Positions 46,312 to 57,083 of a DNA stretch of 64,000 nt are shown one piece after another. The stretch is from Stemphylium vesicarium. Lineage: Eukaryota; Ascomycota; Dothideomycetes; Pleosporales; Pleosporaceae. Each line of letters starts with the position of its first letter. The first letter of the stretch is position 1. The notes below the pieces were generated by a model, which worked only from the letters and a program-made list of their open reading frames with translations, was not told the origin of the DNA and ran no database searches. The stretch covers positions 310,001 through 374,000 of the forward strand of contig QXCR01000002.1 in the NCBI GenBank assembly GCA_004380135.1, read 5' to 3'. The position numbers were made by a program, and so were the translations under genes.

Positions 46312-47644
46312 ATGGCTCCAACAAATAACGCCGAATCTTCCGCAAAATTCCCGTCTAGAACGTCCTGCGCGGCGCGCGCGACCATTACGACATCGTTACC
46401 AAACCTTTCGCTACAAGTCACCGCGGACCATAACTTGAAGCAACAAAATGCGCCTGTGTATACGCCAGCTAAGGGTGAGGTCTTGTTACACATTAAAGCC
46501 ACGGGCGTTTGTGGGTATGAGACACAACATATAAGAAAGACGCTTCGATGTTAATGCACACTCAACAGATCCGACATACATTTTTGGAAGGCAGGAAAGA
46601 TAGGCTCTCTTGTCGTCGAAGGGGACTGCATTCTCGGCCACGAGGCAGCGGGTATCGTTCTACAATGCGGCGAGGGGGTCACGGCTTTGCGACCTGGTAC
46701 ATGGCTTTCGCTCATACCGGAGACGTCTTTCTAATATACCGTCTAGGCGACCGTGTAGCAGTCGAGCCCGGCGTTCCGTGCAGCACATGCTTCCTGTGTA
46801 TGGACGGGCGCTACAACCTTTGCGAAGACGTTCAGTTTGCGGGTGTTTACCCATATGATGGAACTATCCAGCGGTACAAGACGCACCCTGCAAAGTGGTG
46901 CCATAAACTTCCATCCAATGTATCCTACGCTGAAGGTGCACTCCTCGAGCCGCTTTCAGTAGTCATGCACGGTATCAAGTCCGCGGGACTTTCTTTAGGT
47001 CGCGGTGTAGTAATATGCGGTGCAGGACCTATTGGCCTCATTGCGTTGGCAGCCGCTAGAGCAAGTGGTGCGCACCCACTCGTCATTACAGATCTGGAGC
47101 CTAAACGATTAGCATTCGCAAAACAGTTTGTGCGTTCAGCTACTACTTATCAAGTAGACACAAACCTTGATGCGGCGGGTAACGCGAAAAAGATTAGAGA
47201 GCTGTTTGACTTTGAGAACGTGGGCGAATACGGAGCTCCAGAAACAGTGTTAGAGTGCACAGGCGTGGAAAGCAGTGTAGTGACCGCGGCATATACTGCA
47301 CGTAGGGGTGGGACTGTCATGGTCATTGGTGTTGGAAGGGAGATCATGAACAACCTACCTTTCATGCATCTGAGTCTGGCCGAGGTAAGCAGTGGAACTA
47401 CTTACCATTTGAAGTTGTTGCGAGCTGATGTATTCTCTAGATTGACCTCAAGTTCATCAATCGCTACCGCGACACCTGGCCAGCGGGTCTTCAGTGCTTA
47501 GCTGGCGGTATACTCGATCTTAAGCCGCTTGTTAGTCACACATTCCCACTGGAGAAGTCGCTCGATGCGCTACATACATGTGCCGATCTGAGCAACGGCA
47601 GTATCAAAGTGCAAATCATTGACGAGGTGGATGATGTGATGTAG
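46312..47644 (+). CDS. lad1: L-arabinitol 4-dehydrogenase
   Basis: NAD-dependent zinc dehydrogenase converting L-arabinitol to L-xylulose in the fungal L-arabinose pathway; close relatives use xylitol or sorbitol. Exons 46312-46514, 46569-46696, 46747-47384 and 47441-47644; introns 46515-46568, 46697-46746 and 47385-47440; 390 aa. Catalytic zinc ligands: Cys67 (GVCGSD) and His92-Glu93 (LGHEAAG). The four structural zinc cysteines 122, 125, 128 and 136 are intact. The Rossmann loop is GAGPIGL and the NAD-specific acidic residue lies in ITDLEPKR. The C-terminus (SHTFPLEKSLDALHTCADLS, then GSIKVQIIDE) is typical of LAD. Sorbitol or xylitol dehydrogenase cannot be fully excluded without an alignment. 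Confidence 0.88.
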
Positions 47645-48488
47645 GTAGTGCTTGTTCCACAATGAAGCCATCTTGTGGTATTTAGTGTGTACCTGCTGCG
47701 ATCGGACCTGCGTTCCGAAAATACGAAGAGCCAATTGACACCTGGTGGTGGCCCGAGCACCAATGAGTGCCATTGCTACCCCGCAAAGCTTTGCCTGTTG
47801 TCAACTCTCCCTCCTTTCCTGGTGTTGTCGAAGTTCAATGAATCACGCACTGCAGCAGTGTTCAGAAGCATTGGCCGTAACCCTTGGCTATCCAAGTCTT
47901 TTAGTGCACCACGCGCATTGCCTACAGCGCGCATGGAAAGACGAATCAATGCAATGCCGTGCCGTCATTCACAGTGACTCGCTATAGAGCCTGTAGTTTC
48001 CTGTTTCGTCTCACCAGGCCCAGTCTCCCCTCACCCGGCAAAACGTCGGATGCGCTATCGCCTGCACTACCCCAGCGAAACCTGCCGGCACAACCTCGGG
48101 TCTGGGGTATGGCTCGATCCGGGTTGAAATCTCCACGGCTTTCGCACCACTCCCTTGGCGGTGTCACGCTCGATGCCTCAATGCGTCAGGATTTGGGAAG
48201 TCTCCAGCCTTCATGAGGTTTAGATCTTGACATGCACTACGAATCCTCGAGCCGGAATCCTGCCAGGTAGCACACGTGCGCGAAACGATTTCCGAGGCGA
48301 CGGAATGTTCACAAGGTCCTCCCCAGGTCTCTAAAACAAGGACGGCCGCACCTCTCAAAGCTCGTCATCTGCAATATATCCCCAGAGGTTGTGTGCTGCG
48401 CTAGATTGGACAACTAGCCAACCTCTATACCACTTCTACACATCGCTCAATCACGCTATTTCTTTCATACATCTGCACTGTTACAATC
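47645..48488. other. Intergenic, sugar-transporter promoter
   Basis: 844 bp between lad1 and the sugar-transporter gene. It contains the CreA-type site cluster listed separately. No supported gene. Confidence 0.5.
48070..48385. promoter_or_regulatory. Cluster of four CreA-type CTGGGG sites
   Basis: The hexamer CTGGGG, a match to the CreA consensus SYGGRG, occurs at 48102-48107 (plus) and 48070-48075, 48321-48326 and 48380-48385 (minus), 104-419 bp upstream of the sugar-transporter ATG. Four identical copies in 316 bp is well above what a random 6-mer gives. It fits glucose repression of an alternative sugar permease; binding is not shown. Confidence 0.4.
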
Positions 48489-50154
48489 ATGACTCCAGAC
48501 AACAAGCCCCACGACGTTGAGATGAAAGAAGACCTCGACATCGTCACTACTTCCACAAAAGCCTCACATCTCGGCCATCTCGCCAACCAGGAAGAAAACG
48601 AAGTTGGCAAGCTTGCTTCGTTCCGCCAGTACCCATGGGCATGTGCTTGGTCTACATATATGGTGTGGGTAGTTCTCCTTGTCAGCTTCGAGAACCAGGC
48701 TGCGGGAAACGTGATTGGTATTCCGCAGTTCAGGAAGGACTTCGGGCATGAGTATACCGCGGAAGACGGAACGATAAGCTATGTCGTCGATGCTCAATGG
48801 CATTCCGCTTTCCAGGGAGGCCCTGTAGCTTCGTACGTATCCTACCGAAAACTTGATTTTCGCAAGACTGATTCGATACAGTGCGATCGTCGGTGCACTT
48901 GGCTGTGATCAAGCCGCTGACTGGCTTGATCGCCGTTTAGTCATTATGATCTGTCTCGCCGTCACTTTCGCAGCAGTGACCATGGAGTTTGTCGCTACCT
49001 CGAACGGGCTGTTCTTTGGCGGCAAGTTTCTCAACGGCTTCGTCGCCGGCGCTCTCGCCTCTGTAACCGTCACCTATATCGGAGAAGTTGCGCCTTTGAA
49101 ACTGCGCGGCATGTTAACGTGCTTGACCGCTCTTGCATATAATCTGGGACCGCTTACCGTCGCCCTCAACGTCAACTCAACGGGGGTTTACACCAACCGC
49201 TGGGCTTACCGCGCGGTATTTTGCGCCCAGTACGGCTTCGCTGCCGTCGCGGCTGCGTTCGTCTGGTTCATTCCCGAATCACCATGGTGGCTAGCTTCCA
49301 AAGACCGTCAAGCCGATGCTCTCAAGGCCCTCAACAGCCTCGGTCGACACGGTTTCGAAGGCGAGAAGAAACCATCCCAGATTATGACTACGCTCCGGGA
49401 AGTCCGCCGCGAGACTGAAGGAGTAACATACCTGGAGTGCTTCCGCAAATCGAACCTTCGCCGCGCCATCATCTCCGTCATGCCGCTCACCATACAGTCA
49501 CTGAGCGGTATCGTATTTGCGGGTTCGTACTCGACCTACTACATGCAGCTTGCTGGATCCACCACCGCCATATCCTTCAAGCTCCAGATCGTTCAGCAGG
49601 CCATCTCGCTTCCGGGAAACGTCATGTCTTGATACCTCGTCGACCGATTTGGACGCCGCAACCTAACCTTCTGGGGTCACTTTGTATTAACAATTATCCT
49701 GTTAGTAATGGCGGGCCTTGCTGCAGTCGGTACAGTACCTGCACTCAAAGGCGCCATCAGCATGATTTTGCTCTATTGCTTCTGGTATAATATCACCATT
49801 GGCGCAACAGCATACACTATTCTGTGCGAAACATCAACCTCCCGTCTTCGCATCAAGACTATCGCCATCGGTCTTGCTCTCCAGAATGCGCTCAACACGA
49901 TGTGGAGTTTTGTCCTTCCATATCTTTTCAATCCGGATCAACTCAATCTTGGTGGGAAGCTGGGCTTCATCTTCGGGAGCTTGTCGGTGGTGTGCTTGGT
50001 ATACCTATGGCTTTATCAGCCTGAGACCGCGGGTAGAACGTATGAGGAGCTAGACGAGATGTTTACGAAGAGAGTAAAAGCGAGTAAATTCGTTGCTTAT
50101 AGGACAGAGACGGAAATGATTGGGGAGGCTGTAAAGGAAAAGGAGCAGATGTAA
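48489..50154 (+). pseudogene. MFS sugar transporter with in-frame TGA
   Basis: Twelve-span hexose/lactose-permease-type MFS transporter. Exon 1 48489-48832, intron 48833-48881 (GTACGT..ATACAG), then 48882 to TAA at 50152. The frame is open for 538 codons except for one TGA at 49630-49632 (codon 365). Family motifs lie on both sides: PESPWWLASKDR before it, YLVDRFGRR directly after it, and PETAGRTYEELDEMF near the end. At the TGA position the family has Trp, so a single base change explains the break. The rest shows no frameshift, so loss is recent, or the stop is read through, or it is a sequencing error. A truncated 364-aa product would lack the last five spans. It lies in the transketolase/lad1 neighbourhood. 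Confidence 0.85.
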
Positions 50155-50358
50155 GACGGCAAGACGAGGTTTAGGCCATTAAAACCGGCTTGGTAGATCA
50201 CTCGCCGTCGGAAATTTGTTTGCTGATTCTGATGATACATTTGGAGGAGCAAAGAATATATTCAGGTCAGGAATGAAATAAATAACTCAGTATCAAGAAG
50301 TCGTAGGCCTTAGCGACCGTTGTTCGAACACCGTAACTCATCATCTCGCGTCGTGCAT

Positions 50359-52179
50359 CTATAGCCTTGCTCTCTCCATCCTCAAGGCTGGATGTCTCTC
50401 ATCTATCCTTGGCAGCTTCCCACTCCATGTCCTTCCGTTCCTCAAAAACACTCTCCTCCAATCTGTCGGGTTGAGAGGTGCTTGATCCCACCTCCTTCCT
50501 CTTATACCTCCTACCTTGGCTCTCTTCTCCTCCGCAATGCCACTAGCAGCCGCGACCTTCATGCCTCTCTCAGCACCAAAGTTGCTGGGAACCGCCTGAC
50601 TGAACTCCTTCGCGCTGACCTCGAGAAGCGCTTCAGTATCGGCTTTAATGCGGTCTGCGAGATTCCGGATTGATGAGTCGGCGCAGTGAGCATCGTCGGC
50701 GCGACGTTGCCAGTACTCTAGGAAACGGTATGCGTGACCTAGCATACCACACATTGCTCCGGCTGAATGAAGGAAATGCCCATTGCCGAATGAATCGCCC
50801 GCGACGACGCCATTTGTAGCAATGCGAGCATCAGTACCGATACGCTCGACCAGACTGAAGGGCTTGGGACCGTAGATCATGCTCACGCGACGAAGCTCAT
50901 CGGGTGAGATCTCGAGGATTAACGAGGCCTGTGAGATGTAATAGTCGTATAGCAGGAGCTGATAGGCTGCAAAGTATTCAGCCGAATCCTTACTGGTGTT
51001 TTGGCAGACTAGGCCACGCTCAGCTGGGCATAGCGACACGTGCTCAGGCACCTCAACGATAAGCCAGCACACTCGTGGGTCATTCTCGTGACCAACCGCG
51101 ATCTGCCGTACCCAAGTTTCGTTGCCATGCTGATCAAACTCGGATGCAATGCGACGGCGCAACCGGCCGTCGGCAAGAATGTTGAATTGACCAGCGACAA
51201 AGTCTGCCTGTGCGACTTTCGGGCCTTGGCCATCGCCATGGTCGACGTGTACTTCATGCTGTTGGAAGCCTAGGTTCTCCGCTTCGCGGCAATTGACCCC
51301 TGTTGCGATGCTGAAAAGCTCCGGAACACCGAGATCAATGAAATCGCTTCCCGGTGTGCGTATGCGCTGAAGATCGTTGTGATACAGCATTTCAGTGACT
51401 TCTTCGATGCGGATCTGAACACGACCGCAGGGAAGATGAACTAGACCGCTTCCGTCTTGCACGACGCGGTGCTTTGTAAATAAACGGCATCTCGGAGTCC
51501 TTCCAGCATTCAGATCGATTCTTTCGAGCTGTTCGAGGTATCTGCGGAGAAGAAGCTGGACGGCAAAAGCCGCCGCCTGCCACGTCGACGGTCCATCAAG
51601 CACCTCCCGCATATCGGCCCGAATCTTGGTCTCATCGGGCTGAGCGGGGATAGTCGGCGCTGGCACTGAGGTTACAGTGCGATGTGGCCTCCCATGTTTC
51701 CAACGGTCGTCAATGTATTCGATGTTGTGAATGTCGCCGACCATATGATTGCACTTGTCGTATCCCTCGATGATCGCTCCTGGTATGATATCCCGTGATA
51801 CCGTTGATGTAGAGTAGAATAAGTCAGCGAGACTTAGCAATGAACCATCAAGCCTCTTTGGTGCGTTCTCTATCCCATAGCGATCCAGCATCATTTTGTC
51901 GATAAGCCCGAGTTGGTGGTACATGTCTTCGCGTATGTTCCAGTGCACTCCTAAGAAAGGGTCGCCGCGAAGGTCGACACCGACAGCCCTTCGTCCCATG
52001 GCAATGGCCCATAGCATTGCCAACATATTTGTGCCTCCAAGGCCAATGGCCACAAAGTCGGCATCTTTGACACCTGTCAACGCGGTTGAGCGGCTGCCGC
52101 CTGGAGTGGTAACATTCTGGGTCCGTTCCTGGGCCAGATACTTGTTCGTGGTGTAGGAGTTCTTGCTGTTGGACGCCAT
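50359..52179 (-). CDS. FAD/NAD(P)-binding oxidoreductase-like protein
   Basis: 606 aa, no intron, start at the ATG 52179 (upstream the frame opens with TTG). Near the N-terminus DADFVAIGLGGTNMLAMLWA matches a dinucleotide-binding beta-alpha-beta loop (GxGGxN), followed by GRRAVGVDLRGDP, where an acidic residue ends strand 2 as in FAD-binding folds. Late in the chain, ATNGVVAGDSFGNGHFLHSA resembles the second FAD-contact motif of flavin oxidoreductases. Between them are long stretches I cannot assign. Substrate unknown; a tailoring or hydroxylating role is possible. It converges with the sugar transporter across 204 bp. Intronless, unlike most neighbours of this size, which leaves horizontal origin open; composition was not measured. 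Confidence 0.65.
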   Translation of the reverse strand: MASNSKNSYTTNKYLAQERTQNVTTPGGSRSTALTGVKDADFVAIGLGGTNMLAMLWAIAMGRRAVGVDLRGDPFLGVHWNIREDMYHQLGLIDKMMLDRYGIENAPKRLDGSLLSLADLFYSTSTVSRDIIPGAIIEGYDKCNHMVGDIHNIEYIDDRWKHGRPHRTVTSVPAPTIPAQPDETKIRADMREVLDGPSTWQAAAFAVQLLLRRYLEQLERIDLNAGRTPRCRLFTKHRVVQDGSGLVHLPCGRVQIRIEEVTEMLYHNDLQRIRTPGSDFIDLGVPELFSIATGVNCREAENLGFQQHEVHVDHGDGQGPKVAQADFVAGQFNILADGRLRRRIASEFDQHGNETWVRQIAVGHENDPRVCWLIVEVPEHVSLCPAERGLVCQNTSKDSAEYFAAYQLLLYDYYISQASLILEISPDELRRVSMIYGPKPFSLVERIGTDARIATNGVVAGDSFGNGHFLHSAGAMCGMLGHAYRFLEYWQRRADDAHCADSSIRNLADRIKADTEALLEVSAKEFSQAVPSNFGAERGMKVAAASGIAEEKRAKVGGIRGRRWDQAPLNPTDWRRVFLRNGRTWSGKLPRIDERHPALRMERARL

Positions 52180-54209
52180 GGAGGCTGTAATGTTGTCTGT
52201 CAATCGTACGTTGTTATCAGTAAAGTGATGTGAGTGGTGTCACAGTTCTCAAAAATATAGAACGAGCAGCGCCACGATGCAGGCCACGCTACCACAGAGA
52301 GATCGTATCGTACCAGCAAGACTGAAAACTGGGGGCCGAACCTCACATTAGCGCAATGGACTTCCTAAGCCAGCAAGTGCCAATCCTGCTATGCATTGTC
52401 TTACAGGGTTGTGAGGCAGTTTCGATAGATGGGTCGAGAGCACTCAGCATACGTGATTGGAGGAAGCCAGATCTAAACCTCCGACTCTTTCTCCGAATAA
52501 TGTTGGAATGATGCTTCGAATGCGACCGCAAAGTACTCTGCTGAGAGGGGTGCGACAAGAAACTGTCGCCAGTGTAGCAACAAGCTCGCTTCTCTGAGCC
52601 CAAAGCAGCAACCAAAAACAGCTAGCTCTCACTGGTCAAATTTCAAGGCAAAGTCTCTTGCATGGCGGCCTACCTGTGATCAATATGGGATGGCTTGGTT
52701 CAGAAGAAATGGCCAGACAAATTCATCGTCGTCCGGGATCTTGCCCACCACAGCCCACACATATACGCGGTAAGCGACTTCGGGCGTGTGACATCCCGCC
52801 TTTTGTACATTAAGACGCCCCGCAGTGTGTATGCCGACAGTGCGATTGGATGGAAAGCGTAATTCGGGTGGAGTAAAGTGGAGTAAAAAAAGCGCAGTCT
52901 TCCATAGAAATGCAGCAATGAATTTTGCGCTTTCGGGCGTCCTGCCTTGATCGATTGGCGGGTTGCGAATACCCTATCAGGCGACGCCCGAGTGCGATCA
53001 AAGCTGCATCAGGGTCTTTTGAAGCACCGGTGAGGCGGCTAGCTTCAACGGTCGTTATGTGCTGGCATCTCTTCGAGTTCGTGTGCGAGGCCCGGTGTTT
53101 TGAGCGGAGAACACGCGTTTGGGGCGGCATGCGCCATTGCCCGGACGGCAAGACGGCCCGGCGCTAGATCCAATGGAATCATCATGCCCGCTCGCCCCAA
53201 CACGGTACACCGTTGGCGGAGATCATTTCCGTGCACCACTGCGCCTGTCAGCGGGTAGTGCAAGAGCTGCCTCATGCTATGGAGAAGACAGCCGAGCCGT
53301 TCCCACTACCTATCGCTCTCACAGGGCAGCAATAGTTCCACAAGGCGACGCGCAACCTGCCAATCTAGCATCCCCACGAAATGAGACCTTGGAAGGCTCT
53401 CGATCCCTGTCTGGTTTAGTATCGCGACTCTGGACCGACTTCACTCTTGGTTCGATCGCACTCCGTCACTGGAGGCAGTCATCTTCTCCTCACAATGGAG
53501 ATCAGCTGATACACCTCTTACTCGTATGCTGCGTCTCCATTCAACTGCGGGTCTGCTGTATTCCTCCGAGACTCAACAAAGCTCCCTCGTCTCTATGCAT
53601 CCATTTGAGAGCGCAATTGGCCAACATGATGTCGTGCCGATATGATTCTTGTCGCCATGAAGAAGCGTCCGCCAGAAGGGAGAGATGCGCCCTTCAGCGA
53701 TGAATCTCAGGCTTAGTCGAATATGGGAAGAAGCTTCAGACTCTGTATGCTCTTTAGTGCAGTGGTAGCAGAATAGGATGCTAATAATTCATAGGTATCA
53801 ATGCCTGTATAACCTAAGGTGGTAGATGACATCTCAAAGCGTCGCGTTGGTGTGGCTGACCAACATGCGAGACGGAGAGTAGGTGGCAAGCTACCAGAAC
53901 AGGTACTTTAGGTCCTTCCACAGCCTGAGTCTGGCAATATCAAGACAGCGTCGTCAAACACTCCGGGACTAATAATCCATTCTCATCGCGAATATCAAAA
54001 CAAGACGCGCCTTCCGCAAGCCTTGATTCCCTATAACATGATCTTGGGCTTTGAGAACATGGGGCGTTGCAAGACTGGAAGGGCTAACCCCGCTTGTCTC
54101 TCGCAGAGAAAAAGGGCCCAAGGACACGGAGGGTTCTCCGCCTATGAGGGAGTGATACTGTAACGGTGAGGAGATAGCGTCTCTGATCTGTGTCACAGTA
54201 CCGCCACAG
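52180..54209. other. 2-kb gene-free region
   Basis: No supported gene between the FAD-type gene and the P450 pseudogene. A 194-codon plus-strand frame at 53119-53703 has no domain-like pattern. Near 53750 there is a tRNA-like sequence (separate entry). No transposon ends were recognised. Confidence 0.5.
53748..53812 (+). other. tRNA-like relic with A- and B-box matches
   Basis: The stretch contains TAGTGCAGTGG, a good match to the Pol III A box, and GGTATCAATGCC, a fair match to the B box, about 35 nt apart. A D-arm and a candidate T-arm can be drawn. The 5' acceptor strand (GCTCTTT) has no complementary 3' strand and the anticodon stem is poor. It is therefore a decayed tRNA gene, a SINE head, or coincidence. 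Confidence 0.25.
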
Positions 54210-55996
54210 ATGGTGGAGCTTCTTTGCAAAACGGATATCTCTATACCCCGCAGTGTACAGACGCTCCCCCCAGTTCTTGCAATACTTTCTTTACATGTCC
54301 TACTTCCCACGATCTTCGTCTTCTTCCGAGCAAGAATGTCGCTGGGCCATATGCCCTACATCGGATTGATCGATACGGTGAACTTGAGAATCGTGTTCTT
54401 CGTTGTAGTCTCGTTGAGTATTCTCTTATACTATTTCTGGGACAGACAAACTCGAAAGAAGGTAAGCTGTGAACTGAATATGCTCGAGATCAGGCTATTG
54501 CCATGTCGAGGGAAGACGAGCGATATGCAACGCGCATGGGATGCCAACCGTTACCACGAGTGACAACGAGATGGCCTCTCGGCTTAGATCTGCTTCTTAA
54601 GGCGGGTCGGCATGCGAAAGCGGACCTATACTGCAATTCTTTCTCGAGGTCATCGAGTCATCTGAATTGACCCATGAACAGCGACTTCGTAAGTCATCAT
54701 CTTAGTAAAATGGTGACAAGTCTAATACTTTCCAATTGGAGCAAAAGCATACAACACTGTAGAGCCTAATAACATCGAAGCACTGCTTTCGACGCAGTTT
54801 GAAGGTCAGTCTACTCGCCGTTTTCCGGTCACCCACATCGAGACTGACAGATTTGTAGATTTTGGCTTCGGCAAGCGTACGAACAATTTTGCTCCGTTGT
54901 TGGGAAGTGGCATCTTCACCCAAAATGGAGCAGCTTGGAAGCACTCGCCCAGGATATCACACGAGATAGTGTGGTAGATTTGCAACCGCTTTTCTATCGG
55001 CTATCTCTCGACACGACTCTGTTTCTGTTGTTCGGAAACAGCTTGAGCTCCTCACAGAATGAGAGGATTGTGGGGCAGCATACGGAATTCGCCGAGTCCT
55101 TCCACATAGCACAAACATACCTTTCTCATCGCGGTCGACTGGGAGCTTACTACTGGCTTGCAAACCCGCCAAAGTTCTGGCACGCTTGCAGAATCACCCA
55201 TGATTTCATCGATCAGGGCATGAGGGGCGCGAATGGAAAGGTAGATCAATCTCAATCCGGTACTTATTCGCAGGAAGAGAAGAAACATCGCACATTCATT
55301 GGCGCGCTTCTCCAAAAGACACAAAACGAAAAGATCGTCCGCGATCAGTGTCTGGCATTGCTCCTAGCGGGAAGGGATACTACAGCATGATGCCTATCTT
55401 GGGCATTCCATCTACTGGTTCGGCATCCTGAGGTGCTAGAGAAGCTTCGCGCCGAAGTCGAGATGGTAATAGGCCTTGGAGAGCATGCGACTCAACCAAC
55501 TCGCGCGAGCTTAAAGGGTATGCGATACCTCGACTCGTTTCTCAAAGACGTACTTCGCCTGTACCCCATCGCGCCAGTCAACGGCCGTACACCAGTGCGC
55601 ACTACCACGCTGCCAGTCGGTGGAGGTCCGGACGGCCAATCGCCCTTCTTGGTACGCAAAGGAGAAGTTGTGGGTTATTCGGTCTATGCAATGCACCGCC
55701 GCAGAGATCTATACGGTGAAGATGCGCTGGAGTTCCGGCCTGAGAGATGGGAAGATGGGACGTTACTCCGAAGAGTAGGTTTCGGGTATCTTCCCTTCAA
55801 CGGTGGACCAAGGGTATGTCTAGGGCAAGACTACGCGCTATCTGGGATCGGGTACACAGTCGTGAGACTGATACAGAAGTTTCCGAACATGTGCATGCCA
55901 GACGACGAGCCTGTCGAGGTACTCGGACAGGAAAAGCAGGCTTTGACGCTCGTCTTGGCGCCCGCTGATGATTGTCGCGTGCTAATGCGCTCGTGA
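54210..55996 (+). pseudogene. CYP52-like cytochrome P450, decayed
   Basis: Remains of a membrane-anchored P450 of the fungal CYP52-like type (alkane/fatty-acid hydroxylases). Present in order: a hydrophobic anchor (54345-54450), RYATRMGCQPLPRV, a segment with YNTVEPNNIEALLSTQFE and GSGIFTQNGAAWKHS, the I-helix AGRDTTA, the PERW motif and the intact heme loop FNGGPRVCLG. Breaks: a frame change near 54625, a second near 54940 just after AAWKHS with a few residues missing, and a TGA at 55388-55390 directly after AGRDTTA. The K-helix reads KDVLRLYP, so the invariant Glu of ExxR is Asp. Introns at ~54688 and ~54817 still look spliceable. Two frame breaks, one stop and a lost catalytic-core residue make function very unlikely. 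Confidence 0.85.
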
Positions 55997-56272
55997 GATT
56001 GGGTTTAGCGTTCTGCTCCAACGTCATCTGAAGCTGGAATGACGGGCGTTATCGGCTCGGTAACCCGGTCGTGTGCATCGCAGTCGACTGGCGGTAAACA
56101 AGCCTCAACCGTGTCGCATTCTCCTGTTTCCTTAGTGAATGGGGGTTCCGTCTTTGTCCCATTCGACCCGCATTTGCGAAGTCATGATTCGCATAGATCG
56201 CTTTTGCGAAGGAATGGAAAATGTCTAAAATGATTATGATCGTTATTTTTCATATGCAGTTTGCTACATCAC

Positions 56273-57083
56273 TCAAGCCTGAGCCTTCGGCTCTAGCTGG
56301 TGGTCCAGAAAATAGGAAACAGTATCTTCCATCTTCCTGAATTTGATACCCAAGATTTCCTCGGCGCGGCTTCCTCCCGTGGTTGGGGGCGGAGGAAACT
56401 GGCCTTCCAACTTTGTGCCCAGGCTAGGGTATTTTTCTTTCACGAACCTGGCAATATCCGTCCAAGACCACCCATCCTCCTTCCTTGCGCTCAATATGAA
56501 CTCCTAGACTCTTTTCCTTCCTCTCATGTCTATTTGCAAGGCGCGTACATGTGCAAGTGCAACGTCCCTGACATCTACACCAGCCATTGCAGTAGATGGC
56601 TTTTCGGAATACAGGCAGTCACAGAGCAGGCTGTTAGTACCTCCAATATCGTCAGGCGAGGTCTGGCTGAGGTTACGGCCGAAGACTAATGATGATTGTA
56701 GAGTAATGATCTGAAAATGAGGATCATTCTCATCAGCCCATTCAAGAATAGCTCAATGAGCTAGGAGTTTGGAGGCGTGGTATTTTATTATCCTATTAGC
56801 CATGGGCTCTTCAGGGAACTCCATTTCTGGATCCACCGCGATGGTACGATTTAGACCTTCTGCAAAAGTTTGTCAGAGACTCTTCAAGACACTAAATGCA
56901 CGTGGAAGGGATACGTGCTTGAGATGTAGTTGCGTACCTCTGGCACCCATCTTTCCTAGGGCAGAAGCATCCAATGGAGCCAACGCAAGCACTGATGACA
57001 CGATGACGACGCGTTTGATCGGGCTAAATTTCTTGGCAGCATCCAAAATCGACGTCGTGTCTTGCATTGCGGGGTGCAAATAC
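56273..57083 (-). pseudogene. NAD(P)-dependent reductase, C-terminal fragment
   Basis: Second part of a dihydroflavonol-reductase/ketoreductase-like gene (extended SDR family) whose first part lies at 62554-62857. It starts at the target-site duplication with YLHPAMQDTTSILDAAKK, followed by RVVIVSSVLALAP (the conserved Ser region). A normal-looking intron 56937-56860 (GTACGC donor, CTGAC branch, TTTTGCAG) joins to TIAVDPEMEF, then YHASK with the catalytic Tyr-x-x-x-Lys. The end is GWSWTDIARFVKEKYPSLGT and a Gln-Ala C-terminus. Two further lesions are in frame: TGA at 56753-56755 after SKLLAH, and TAG at 56504-56506. So the gene has decayed besides being split by the LINE. Confidence 0.85.
57070..57083. 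repeat. Target-site duplication, left copy
   Basis: CGGGGTGCAAATAC, identical over 14 bp to the copy at 62554-62567. It lies in the reductase coding sequence (codons for Tyr-Leu-His-Pro). It marks the 3' end of the minus-oriented LINE. Confidence 0.92.

Noticed and set aside
49630..49632. Reassignment of TGA to Trp as an explanation for the transporter stop
   Set aside because: Other intact genes in the window end with TGA (for example the SLC6-type gene at 39276-39278 and the transketolase-like gene at 43437-43439), so TGA is a normal stop in this genome.
53119..53703. 194-codon plus-strand frame in the gene-poor region
   Set aside because: Composition lacks folded-protein pattern, no family resemblance, no splice partners.
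56873..56875. In-frame TGA in the reductase C-terminal fragment counted as a lesion
   Set aside because: It lies inside a well-formed intron (56937-56860) whose removal restores the family sequence, so it is not a break.
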